A stretch of DNA of 64,000 bases, taken from assembly GCF_000472445.1 (NCBI RefSeq), contig NZ_AXAJ01000002.1, positions 372,001-436,000 of the forward strand, given 5' to 3'. The stretch comes from Burkholderia sp. WSM2230. GTDB taxonomy: Bacteria; Pseudomonadota; Gammaproteobacteria; Burkholderiales; Burkholderiaceae. The notes beneath the pieces were generated by a model that had not been told where the DNA came from, ran no database searches, and saw only the letters and a program-made list of their open reading frames with translations. The translations under genes and the position numbers were made by a program. Below are positions 9,477 to 17,071 of the stretch, piece after piece. Within the stretch, counting starts at the first letter, position 1. Each line of letters opens with the position of its first letter.

Positions 9477-10481
9477 TTAAATGCCGAGTTCCTTGCGCAC
9501 GTCCTGCCAGTTGCTGCGCACCATCAGCTTGCCGGTGGTTTGCGTGTCGGCGGGCGGCTGCTTGCCGTTCTTGATCCACTCGACGAGGTTCTCGGTGCTT
9601 TCCTTGCCATGCATCGTCGAGCTCACGGCGATCGTGCCGTAGAAGCCCGTCGGCTCCTTCTTCTGGAATTCGGCAAAGGCTTCGCCCGCACCGTTGATGC
9701 CGACGCCGATCACGTCCGCCGCCGGAATATGCAACTGTTCGGTGGCGCGCACGCCGCCCAGCACGCTTTCCTCGTTCAGCGCGAAGATCACCCACTTCTT
9801 GATGTTCGGATGCTGCGCGAGCACCGGCGACGAAGCGTTGAAGCCGCCTTCGTCATCGGTCGTCTTTTGCGGGGCGTCGAAGATGTTCTCTTTCTTGAAG
9901 CCGCCGGCGAGCAGTGTTTGCGTCGCGCCGTCGGTGCGCAGCTTCGCGGTCGGCAGCTCGTAGTTCGTGATGCGCAGCGCGCCGACTTCTTCCGGCTTCC
10001 AGCCGCGGCGCTTCATTTCATCGCTGATGGCCTGGCCAACCTGGTTGCCGATCTTGAACGCGGACATACCCAGATGCGGCACATTGGGGAGCGGCTTGCC
10101 GGTCGAATCGACCAATTGATCGTCCACAGTCACGAACTTCATGTTGTAGCGCTTCGCGCGCGCCTGGATCGCCGGTCCGAGACGCACGTCGGGCGCGCAG
10201 ATTACGAAGCCCTTCGCGCCTTGCGCGCCGAGATTGTCGATGGCGGACAGCACTTTTTCACCGTCCGGCGTGCCGATGTTCACCACCGAAAAGCCGTCTT
10301 TCTGGCCGAGCGCGGTCGCGGCTTTCTGTTCGTTGATGAACCACGCCTGTTCCGGCATCTTCACGAGGAAGCCGACCTTCAGCGGCTGGTCCGCGTGCGC
10401 GGAAAGTTGCATCGCGAAGGGTGCGGCAAGGGTGGCCGCGGCGATCGCGGTCAGCGTCAAACGGCGAAGCTTGCTGGTCAT
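9477..10481 (-). CDS. araF: L-arabinose-type periplasmic binding protein
   Basis: A 334-aa periplasmic sugar-binding protein (Peripla_BP_4). Residues 1-30 are a signal peptide ending SAHA before DQPLKVGFLV. The mature start VGFLVKMPEQAWFINEQKAA, and the later IFALNEESVLGGVRA and VIGVGINGAGEAFAEF segments, follow the L-arabinose-binding protein AraF more closely than the ribose or xylose proteins. The strong ribosome site CAGGAGAC precedes the ATG. It is the first transporter gene, 130 bp after the aldehyde dehydrogenase homologue. Galactose could also be a ligand, since AraF proteins often bind both. Confidence 0.9.
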   Translation of the reverse strand: MTSKLRRLTLTAIAAATLAAPFAMQLSAHADQPLKVGFLVKMPEQAWFINEQKAATALGQKDGFSVVNIGTPDGEKVLSAIDNLGAQGAKGFVICAPDVRLGPAIQARAKRYNMKFVTVDDQLVDSTGKPLPNVPHLGMSAFKIGNQVGQAISDEMKRRGWKPEEVGALRITNYELPTAKLRTDGATQTLLAGGFKKENIFDAPQKTTDDEGGFNASSPVLAQHPNIKKWVIFALNEESVLGGVRATEQLHIPAADVIGVGINGAGEAFAEFQKKEPTGFYGTIAVSSTMHGKESTENLVEWIKNGKQPPADTQTTGKLMVRSNWQDVRKELGI

Positions 10482-10611
10482 GTCTGTCTCCTGAGGTTGA
10501 AAAGCTGCATTGATTTCGTTTGTGTGCAGCGAGGCGATACACGGCGTCAGCCGGGACTTGAAAAGCGGGCGAGTAAAGCGATGTGAGCGGCGCCGTTCAT
10601 GTGAGTCACCG

Positions 10612-12060
10612 TTAGCTCGCCACGTAAGCCGTTTTCACGGCGGTCCAGAACGCGGCGTCCGTCGATCCATACGCGGACGCCTTGCGCCCGCCACCGGGCG
10701 CGTGATGTTCGGTTGCCGTCGTCGGCAGATTGATCGCGACAAGCCCGCAATGCACGTGACGGCGGAAATGCCGCGCGCGGGCAAGCGAGCGCGTGCAGAT
10801 GCCGGCGCACAGGCCATAGGCAGTGTCGTTGGCGAGATGCAGCGCGTGCTCGTAATCGTCGGCGCGCAGCACGACGGCGAGCGGCCCGAAAATTTCGTCA
10901 CGGGCGATCCGATGCTCGGCCTCACCAGCGAAAAGCGCCGGTTCAAAGAAGTAGCCGCGCGTCGCGCGTTCGAGCCGCCGGCCGCCGTGCAGCAGCTGCG
11001 CACCTTCCTGCGCCGCGATGCGGACATAGTCGAGATTGCGCTCGAGTTGCGCGGCATTCGCGACCGGGCCCACGTCGGTGCCGTGCTTGAGCGCATGGTC
11101 GACGGTGAGTTTTGCGAGCTTCGCCCGCAATGCGTCGATAAAAGGCTCATACAGCGCGCGTTCGACAATCAATCGCGCCGCCGCCGTGCTGCGCTGGCCG
11201 GTCGAGCCGTAGGCGCCGGTCAACGCGGCATCGACGGCTGTGTCGAGATCGGCGTCGGCCAGCACGACGAACGGATTCTTGCCGCCCATCTCCAGTTGCA
11301 CGCGCGCCTGGCGGGCCGCGGCGGCTTGCAGCACGCGCGTGCCGGTTTCCGCAGAGCCGCTGAAGCTGATCCCCCCGACGAGCGGATGCGCGACGATCCG
11401 CGCGCCGACCTGCCGGCCGCTGCCCATCACCAGATTGAAGACGCCCGCCGGCAAACCCGCGCGGCTCACGATGGACGCGAGCGCCGCCGCGCAGGCCGGC
11501 GTCGACTCGGCGGGCTTGAAGACGACACAGTTGCCATGCGCCAGCGCCGCGCCGATTTTTGCCGCGGCCGTCGCGAGCGGCGCGCACCACGGCGCGATGA
11601 TGCCGACCACGCCGAGCGGCTCGCGAGTCATGTCGATTTCCACGCCAGCGCGGGCCAATGCGACGGGCTCTGAGTACGCGCGATGAGCGTCGGCGGCGAG
11701 CAGCTTGAAAATCTGGCCCGCGCGCGTGGCTTCAGCCAGCGCCTCGGGCAGGGTCTTGCCGACTTCACGTGCAAGCAGCCGGCCGAGTTCGTCGCGGCGC
11801 GCGAGCATTTCGCCGCCGATCGCGTCGAGCGCGTCCGCACGGCGCTGGCCCGGGCTTAGGGACCATTCGCGGAACGCGGCGTTGGCCGCTTCAATCGCGG
11901 TGTCCGTCTGCCGCACGTCGGCCCGGACATATTCTCCAACCGGGTCGTCGAGATCCGAAGGATTCAGCGAAACGCCGGTGGTCGCGCCCGTCTCCCAGCC
12001 GCCATTGATGTAATGGCGCAGCGGGCTGGCAACGAGCGGGACGAGCGGATCGCGGTTCAT
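10612..12060 (-). CDS. Aldehyde dehydrogenase homologue with both key catalytic residues replaced
   Basis: A 482-aa aldehyde dehydrogenase-superfamily protein, most like 2-oxoglutarate-semialdehyde/succinate-semialdehyde dehydrogenases, the final enzyme expected in this pathway. The NAD-binding FKPAE and FSGSAETG and the general base Glu257 (LEMGGKNPF) are present. The nucleophilic cysteine of GQRC is serine here (GQRST, Ser291, codon AGC at 11188-11190), and the oxyanion-hole asparagine of PWNFP is cysteine (PWCAP, Cys159, codon TGC at 11584-11586). The frame is otherwise intact with a normal C-terminus (GGGRKASAYG). The start ATG at 12060 fits the family; a reading to 12186 overlaps the regulatory region. 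It may be a non-catalytic or repurposed paralogue. Confidence 0.85.
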   Translation of the reverse strand: MNRDPLVPLVASPLRHYINGGWETGATTGVSLNPSDLDDPVGEYVRADVRQTDTAIEAANAAFREWSLSPGQRRADALDAIGGEMLARRDELGRLLAREVGKTLPEALAEATRAGQIFKLLAADAHRAYSEPVALARAGVEIDMTREPLGVVGIIAPWCAPLATAAAKIGAALAHGNCVVFKPAESTPACAAALASIVSRAGLPAGVFNLVMGSGRQVGARIVAHPLVGGISFSGSAETGTRVLQAAAARQARVQLEMGGKNPFVVLADADLDTAVDAALTGAYGSTGQRSTAAARLIVERALYEPFIDALRAKLAKLTVDHALKHGTDVGPVANAAQLERNLDYVRIAAQEGAQLLHGGRRLERATRGYFFEPALFAGEAEHRIARDEIFGPLAVVLRADDYEHALHLANDTAYGLCAGICTRSLARARHFRRHVHCGLVAINLPTTATEHHAPGGGRKASAYGSTDAAFWTAVKTAYVAS

Positions 12061-12150
12061 CGACGGAATGGCGCCATATGGGAAGCGTGAAAGTCCACGA
12101 ATGGTATGAGCGGGCGCAATAACTTTCCAATCCCTTTTTGGGCTATCCCG

Positions 12151-12166
12151 ATAACAATTCCGGTAT
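12151..12166. promoter_or_regulatory. Candidate LysR operator between the operon and its regulator
   Basis: The 146-bp divergent interval contains the interrupted dyad ATAACAATTCCGGTAT (outer arms ATA-C / G-TAT), 41 bp before the lysR start. It roughly fits the loose T-(11 to 12)-A LysR box. This is pattern reading only. Confidence 0.3.
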
Positions 12167-12206
12167 GGCATGATTGAGCCAACCACAAAGACGTTGGAGA
12201 CAGGCC

Positions 12207-13184
12207 ATGACGCGTAGCTACTCGAACTGGTTCGTGCGTGCGCGGCTCAAGACGCGGCAGTTGCTGCTGCTCGCCGCAATGGAGGAGGAAGGCAACGTGC
12301 GCCGAGCCGCCGACGTGCTCGGCATGACGCAGCCGGCGGCTTCGCGGCTTCTTAAGGAACTGGAAGACATGCTGGGCGTGAGTCTCTTCGACCGCACCCC
12401 GCACGGCATGCATGCGACGCTGTACGGCGAGGTGATGATCCGCCACGCGCGCATGGTGCTGTCCAACCTGAGCCACGCGCATGACGAAATTTCGGCGCTG
12501 CGGGCGGGGCTGGCCGGACAGGTTCGGATCGGCGTGATCGCGGCGGCGGCGGCCACCATGGTGCCGCGCGCGATTTCGAGCGTGAAGGAGCGCTATCCGC
12601 AATTGCAACTGTGGGCGGAAGTTGAGACCTCCGACGTGATGCTGCCGCGGCTCGCGGAAGGCGAGCTAGATATCATGATTGGCCGGGTGCTGGAGCGGCA
12701 AAACCAGTTCAAGACCGAAGTCCGCTATGAACCGCTCGCCGACGAGCCGCTGTGCGTGGTCGCGCGGCCTGGCCATCCGCTCGAAAACGAGACTGGGCTC
12801 ACCTTGCGCGGCATCGTCAATGCAAGCTGGGTGCTGCATCCGCCCGGCAGCGTGTTGCGGCATCGTTTCGATCTGATGTTTTCGCAGATCGGCCTGAATC
12901 CGCCGCAAAACGTGGTGAACACCAACAACTTTCTCGCGATTTCGAGCCTGCTGCTCCAGAGCGACATGTTGGCGGTGCTGCCGAACGAAGTGGCGGGTCA
13001 GTACCAACAGTACGGCGTGTTGAAGCGCCTGCCGATCGATTTACCGTGCAGGATGGACACTTTCGGTATCATCACGCGCCAGTCGCATCTGCTGTCGCCG
13101 GCGGCCTCAGTGGTGCTGGAAGCGCTGCGCGAGGCGGCCGGCGAGGTGTACGGCACGCCTTCTGAGGCGCTCGTGGCTCGTTAA
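12207..13184 (+). CDS. LysR-family regulator of the arabinose/arabonate operon (GbpR-like)
   Basis: A 325-aa LysR-type regulator. The winged helix-turn-helix is at residues about 10-70 (EGNVRRAADVLGMTQPAASRLLKELEDMLGVSLFDRT), followed by the two-lobe effector domain. Its sequence is of the GbpR type, which controls periplasmic galactose/arabinose-binding proteins in other proteobacteria. The ATG at 12207 follows GGAGACAGGCC, a good ribosome site; the longer reading from 12174 adds residues with no family match. It is divergent from the five-gene sugar operon and is presumed to activate it with a sugar or sugar-acid effector. Confidence 0.92.
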   Translation: MTRSYSNWFVRARLKTRQLLLLAAMEEEGNVRRAADVLGMTQPAASRLLKELEDMLGVSLFDRTPHGMHATLYGEVMIRHARMVLSNLSHAHDEISALRAGLAGQVRIGVIAAAAATMVPRAISSVKERYPQLQLWAEVETSDVMLPRLAEGELDIMIGRVLERQNQFKTEVRYEPLADEPLCVVARPGHPLENETGLTLRGIVNASWVLHPPGSVLRHRFDLMFSQIGLNPPQNVVNTNNFLAISSLLLQSDMLAVLPNEVAGQYQQYGVLKRLPIDLPCRMDTFGIITRQSHLLSPAASVVLEALREAAGEVYGTPSEALVAR

Positions 13185-13327
13185 ATGCTTCTTCCCGTTC
13201 ATGAAGTGGCCGGCTGACGGCGCGGGAGGGACGCAAAATGTACAACAAACACGGAAGACGGCAACGCGCTGTCGACGACTCATTTTCCGTTCGCTCCGGT
13301 GGAGCGAGCGTCTGGTTCAGCAACGGC

Positions 13328-13882
13328 ATGGCTCTGAAATCGACGATTTACAAGGCGGAATTGCAGATCGCCAACATGGACCGGCACTATTACGCCGATC
13401 ATTCGCTCACCATCGCCCGTCACCCGTCGGAAACCGACGAACGGATGATGGTGCGCGTCGCCGCGTTCGCACTGTTCGCGCAGGAACGGCTTGAGTTCTG
13501 CAAGGGTTTGTCGGATGTCGACGAGCCGGATCTGTGGCAAAAGGACCTGACCGGCGCCATTGAAACGTGGATCGAAGTCGGCCAGCCTGACGAGCGGCGC
13601 ATCGCGAAGGCCAGCGGCCGCTCCAACGAGGTGATCTTGATTGCCTACGGCGGCAGGACTTCGGACATCTGGTGGCACGGCGTGCGCAATAAGGTCGAGC
13701 GCATGCGCAATGTGACGGTGTGGTCGCTCGGCGAAAACGTGGCCGCCGAACTCGGCTCGCTCGCGCAGCGCACCATGCGCCTGCAGTGCACGGTGCAGGA
13801 CGGCGAAGCGTGGCTAGGCAGCGCCGAAGCCGACGCGGTGAAGATCGACTGGACGGTGTTGAAGGCGCCCGCCAACGCCTGA
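13328..13882 (+). CDS. yaeQ: YaeQ family protein
   Basis: A 184-aa protein matching YaeQ over its whole length: start MALKSTIYKAELQIANMDR, the central RHPSETDERMMVRVAAFALFAQERL and the C-terminal RTMRLQCTVQDGEAWLG. YaeQ has a restriction-endonuclease-like (PD-(D/E)xK type) fold. E. coli YaeQ was once linked to suppression of RfaH loss, but its biochemical role is unsettled. The ATG at 13328 is the family start. Upstream in-frame sequence to 13238 has no match. It stands between the lysR gene and a convergent VOC-family gene. Confidence 0.92.
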   Translation: MALKSTIYKAELQIANMDRHYYADHSLTIARHPSETDERMMVRVAAFALFAQERLEFCKGLSDVDEPDLWQKDLTGAIETWIEVGQPDERRIAKASGRSNEVILIAYGGRTSDIWWHGVRNKVERMRNVTVWSLGENVAAELGSLAQRTMRLQCTVQDGEAWLGSAEADAVKIDWTVLKAPANA

Positions 13883-13908
13883 CATTCCACCGGCCCTTTG
13901 CGCGGCGT

Positions 13909-14334
13909 TCAGAGCGACGTCGCGCGAGCCGCTTGCGGCGGGCCTTTCAACTCGACCATGTTCCCCTCGGGATCGAACAGATAGAGCGACGGCCCGTAGC
14001 CGTCCGCGCCATAACGCACCCCTTCTTCGCCGAGCCGCGCGCCGTGCGCGACCAGATGCGCCTTGAGCGCTTCGGCGTCGAACGGTTCGACGCGCAAGCA
14101 CACGTGATCCATATTGCGCGCCGCGCCGGGCGCGCCGTTTTCCGGGCGATCTATTTTCGCGCCGACCTGCAGCAGGTCGATCAGCGAGCGGCCCGCGCGC
14201 AATTGCGTGAGGCCGAGTTCGCGCTGCTCCTTCTCCAGCGTGCAGCCGAGAACGTCGCAGTAAAAACGCGCCATCGCGTCGACGTTCGCGGCCCGGATCA
14301 CCACGTGGTCGATCTCGCGAATATGAATTTTCAT
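13909..14334 (-). CDS. VOC-family (glyoxalase/bleomycin-resistance/dioxygenase fold) protein
   Basis: A 141-aa single-domain VOC protein. Two beta-alpha-beta-beta-beta modules are visible: IREIDHVVIRAANVDAMARFYCDVLG at the N-terminus and ARNMDHVCLRVEPFDAEAL in the middle. Candidate metal ligands are His10 in the first module, His in MDHVCLRV, and Glu in GNMVEL near the C-terminus. VOC proteins include metal-dependent lyases, dioxygenases and drug-binding proteins; the sequence does not say which this is. It is convergent with yaeQ (26 bp apart). Confidence 0.85.
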   Translation of the reverse strand: MKIHIREIDHVVIRAANVDAMARFYCDVLGCTLEKEQRELGLTQLRAGRSLIDLLQVGAKIDRPENGAPGAARNMDHVCLRVEPFDAEALKAHLVAHGARLGEEGVRYGADGYGPSLYLFDPEGNMVELKGPPQAARATSL

Positions 14335-14440
14335 AGAAACGCCTCTTCTCGCTCGTTTATCACCGTGAACAGCCAGTGTAGGAGGAAAGCGGGGCGGGCG
14401 TTGACGGAGCCCGAGCGGGTGGTCCAGAACGTACAGACGA

Positions 14441-14469
14441 AAAAAAGCCCGCTCTATGTGGAGCGGGCT
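14441..14469 (-). terminator. Intrinsic terminator of the candidate small RNA
   Basis: Stem AGCCCGCTC (14446-14454) / GAGCGGGCT (14461-14469), 6-base loop, followed on the minus strand by eight T. No minus-strand coding gene lies upstream of it, which points to a non-coding transcript. Confidence 0.8.
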
Positions 14470-14505
14470 GAATCCATATCAGGAGGAGACATGGAGGAGA
14501 CAGGT
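14441..14505 (-). ncRNA. Candidate small RNA with two anti-Shine-Dalgarno motifs
   Basis: A self-contained minus-strand transcription unit of about 65 nt between the VOC gene and ada. A good sigma-70-type promoter (14509-14537) is followed at the expected distance by the RNA. Its 5' part carries the 10-nt sequence UGUCUCCUCC twice, one base apart (complement of 14482-14491 and 14493-14502), and its 3' end is a strong 9-bp terminator hairpin plus a U-run (14441-14469). Tandem CCUCC motifs would pair with Shine-Dalgarno sequences, as in known anti-SD small RNA families. The start point is estimated from the -10 position (near 14505). Expression is not shown by sequence. Confidence 0.6.
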
Positions 14506-14508
14506 ACT

Positions 14509-14537
14509 AATATACACATGGGGTTGGTGCGACGCAA
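14509..14537 (-). promoter_or_regulatory. Sigma-70-type promoter of the candidate small RNA
   Basis: On the minus strand: -35 TTGCGT (14532-14537), a 17-base spacer, -10 TATATT (14509-14514). The predicted start is around 14502-14505, directly ahead of the anti-SD repeats. Confidence 0.6.
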
Positions 14538-14723
14538 TAACTTTTTAGGGGAAAACCCGATATCGTGCAAATTTGTCGCAGCTTGAGGCAAAACGTGCAT
14601 ATAGCGGGACTCGCGCGCCCCTGCCGTCTACGAGGAACCGCAATGACAGAGCAAGAACCGGAGCGTACTGTGTCGGCATGCGGCCTACATTGGTGAGCAT
14701 CGAAAGCACTTTCCGGGACCATC

Positions 14724-15899
14724 ATGAACCGCACCCATCATTCCGCCGAAACCGACACGGCCGCCAGCGCCCCAGCCTGGCATTCCGACGACGAACGCTG
14801 GGAAGCCGTCACCCGCCGCGATGCGCTCGCGGACGGCGCTTTCTTCTACGGCGTCAAGACGACGGGTGTGTTCTGCCGCCCGTCGTGCGCGTCGCGCCAG
14901 CCGCGCCGCGAGAACGTCGCCTTTTTCGCCGATGCCGCCGCGGCCCGCGCCGCCGGGTTTCGCGATTGCAAGCGCTGTCAGCCGGGCGGCCTGCCGCGCG
15001 AACTGGAAATCGTGAAGCGGGCGTGCGCCGCGCTCGACGCCGATCCGCAGCAGCGTCTCACGCTCGCGCAATTGAGCGACGCCGTTCACGTAAGTCCGTT
15101 TCATCTGCAGCGGATCTTCAAGCGGGTGGTGGGCGTGTCGCCGCGCGAGTATCAGGCCGCGCGCCGCGGCGCCGCGTTGCGCGATGCGCTCAGCCGCGGC
15201 GCGGACGTCACGCGCGCCACGCTCGACGCCGGCTTCAACTCGCCTTCGCGGATGTACGACAGCGCATCCGCGGAACTGGGCATGGCGCCATCCGAATATC
15301 GCCGCAAGGGCGCGGGGCTCACGGTGCGCTACGCGAGCGCGCCCACCTCGCTCGGCTTCGTGCTGGTGGCCGCGACCGACAAAGGCATCTGCAAAATCGG
15401 CTTCGGCGACGACACGGCACTTCTCGTCGACGAACTGCGCGGCGAGTTCGCCAATGCGAGTCTGCTGGAAGACGGCGAGCGCCTTGCACCGTTCATCGCC
15501 CAGATCGACGCCTATTTGCGCGGCACGCGTCAGCATTTCGATCTGCCGCTCGACATTGCGGCGACGGCTTTCCGGCAGCGGGTGTGGGACGCGCTGCGGC
15601 GCATTCCGTACGGCGAGACGCGCAGCTACACGGAGATTGCCGAAGCGGTCGGCGCGCCGCGCGCCGTGCGCGCAGTGGCAAGCGCGTGCGCGACCAATCC
15701 GGTTGCGCTCGCCATTCCGTGTCATCGCGTGGTGCAAAAGGGCGGGGCGCTGGCCGGCTACCGTTGGGGCTTGCCGCGCAAGGCCGCGCTGCTCGACAAC
15801 GAGGCGCAGCACGCGTACCCCGTTTCTGCCGACCAAACCCGCAGCCCCGAAACCACTTCTGATCCGATCCTCGCTACCAAACTGGACCATGCCGCGTGA
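14724..15899 (+). CDS. ada: Ada: methylphosphotriester/O6-methylguanine-DNA methyltransferase and regulator
   Basis: A 391-aa three-part Ada protein. The N-terminal zinc domain (residues about 30-95) has the four cysteines FCRPSC and DCKRC; the first accepts methyl groups from phosphotriesters and switches Ada into an activator. An AraC-type helix-turn-helix follows (about 105-195, VSPFHLQRIFKRVVGVSPREY). The C-terminal methyltransferase (about 205-375) has the acceptor motif IPCHRVV. The C-terminal tail of about 30 residues is not conserved. It overlaps alkA by 4 bp (GTGA), so the adaptive-response pair is one operon. Ada should autoregulate it. Confidence 0.95.
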   Translation: MNRTHHSAETDTAASAPAWHSDDERWEAVTRRDALADGAFFYGVKTTGVFCRPSCASRQPRRENVAFFADAAAARAAGFRDCKRCQPGGLPRELEIVKRACAALDADPQQRLTLAQLSDAVHVSPFHLQRIFKRVVGVSPREYQAARRGAALRDALSRGADVTRATLDAGFNSPSRMYDSASAELGMAPSEYRRKGAGLTVRYASAPTSLGFVLVAATDKGICKIGFGDDTALLVDELRGEFANASLLEDGERLAPFIAQIDAYLRGTRQHFDLPLDIAATAFRQRVWDALRRIPYGETRSYTEIAEAVGAPRAVRAVASACATNPVALAIPCHRVVQKGGALAGYRWGLPRKAALLDNEAQHAYPVSADQTRSPETTSDPILATKLDHAA

Positions 15900-16819
15900 G
15901 CACGCTCGACGACGTTGCAACTCTTGAACTTCCCTACAAGGCCCCGTTCGACTGGCAACGCCTGCTGCGCTTCTTCCGCGGACGCGCGACGCCCGGCGTC
16001 GAAACAGTCGAAGACGACGCATATCGCCGCGCCATCGAATGGGCCGGCGAGAGCGGCACGCTCAGCGTGCGTCAGCATCCGCGCAAGCGCTGTCTGGTCG
16101 CGAGCATCGAAGGCCCCGTGAGCCGCCACGCCGACGCGCTCGCCGCGCCGATCGCGAAGATGTTCGACCTGCACGCCGATCCGAAGAAAATCGGCGCCGC
16201 GCTCGCCGCGGACCCATGGCTTGCGCCGCTGATCGAAGCGGCGCCGGGCTTGCGCGTGCCGGGAGCGTGGTCGGGTTTCGAGCTGGTGGTGCGTGCAATC
16301 GTCGGCCAGCAGATCAGCGTGAAGGGCGCGACCACCATTATCGGACGGCTGGTGCAACGCGCGGGCGAGCGTATCGAAGGGCATGCGCATGAGAACACGG
16401 CCTGGCGCTTTCCGACGCCCGAGGCGTTGGCCACCGTCGATCTCGTGCAAATCGGCATGCCGGGCAAACGCGTGGCGGCACTGCAAGGCTTTGCACGCGC
16501 CGTCGCGAGCGGCGACGTGCCGCTCGACAGCGCCGACGCCAGCGCCGACGCGGACAGCCTGCGCGCCGCGTTGCTGGCGCTGCCGGGCATTGGGCCATGG
16601 ACCGTCGAATATGTGGCGATGCGCGCGTGGCGCGATCCCGACGCCTGGCCGGCGTGGGATCTGGTGCTGATGCAGTCGATCTGCGCGCGTGACCCGTCGC
16701 TCGTGCGGCCCACGCAGCAGCGCACGCGCACCGACGGGTGGCGCCCATGGCGTGCCTATGCGGCGATGCATCTGTGGAACGAGGTGGCAGACCGGGTTGG
16801 GGCTGCGCGCGGCGGTTAG
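15896..16819 (+). CDS. alkA: DNA-3-methyladenine glycosylase II (AlkA family)
   Basis: A 307-aa base-excision glycosylase that removes 3-methyladenine and other alkylated bases. It starts at GTG 15896, overlapping the ada stop by 4 bp. The helix-hairpin-helix LPGIGPWTVEYVAMRAW (about 228-244) is followed by the catalytic aspartate in PAWDLVLMQ. The segment AWSGFELVVRAIVGQQISVKGA is the family helix that wedges the DNA. Length is close to the E. coli protein. It works with Ada in the adaptive response to alkylation. Confidence 0.93.
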   Translation: MSTLDDVATLELPYKAPFDWQRLLRFFRGRATPGVETVEDDAYRRAIEWAGESGTLSVRQHPRKRCLVASIEGPVSRHADALAAPIAKMFDLHADPKKIGAALAADPWLAPLIEAAPGLRVPGAWSGFELVVRAIVGQQISVKGATTIIGRLVQRAGERIEGHAHENTAWRFPTPEALATVDLVQIGMPGKRVAALQGFARAVASGDVPLDSADASADADSLRAALLALPGIGPWTVEYVAMRAWRDPDAWPAWDLVLMQSICARDPSLVRPTQQRTRTDGWRPWRAYAAMHLWNEVADRVGAARGG

Positions 16820-17071
16820 GAATTGCGGGCTTGCAATCCCACACTAATGCCCGCAATAGCCTGGAAACCGTGGGGCCAAAGTCGGGGTTCCGGCGTGATA
16901 ACAGAGGGGCGCGCGCCCCGCGAGAGCCCGCCGTAGCGGCCTCAAGCAGGCGCAGTGGCGAGATGTTAAAGTGCCCGCTACTGAAAATTCCGCCGAACGT
17001 TGTCGACCGCAAGCTGCTGCCAGCAAGCAGCGAAGCGGCACATGGCGGCCGACAACGCCCGACTCGCATCA

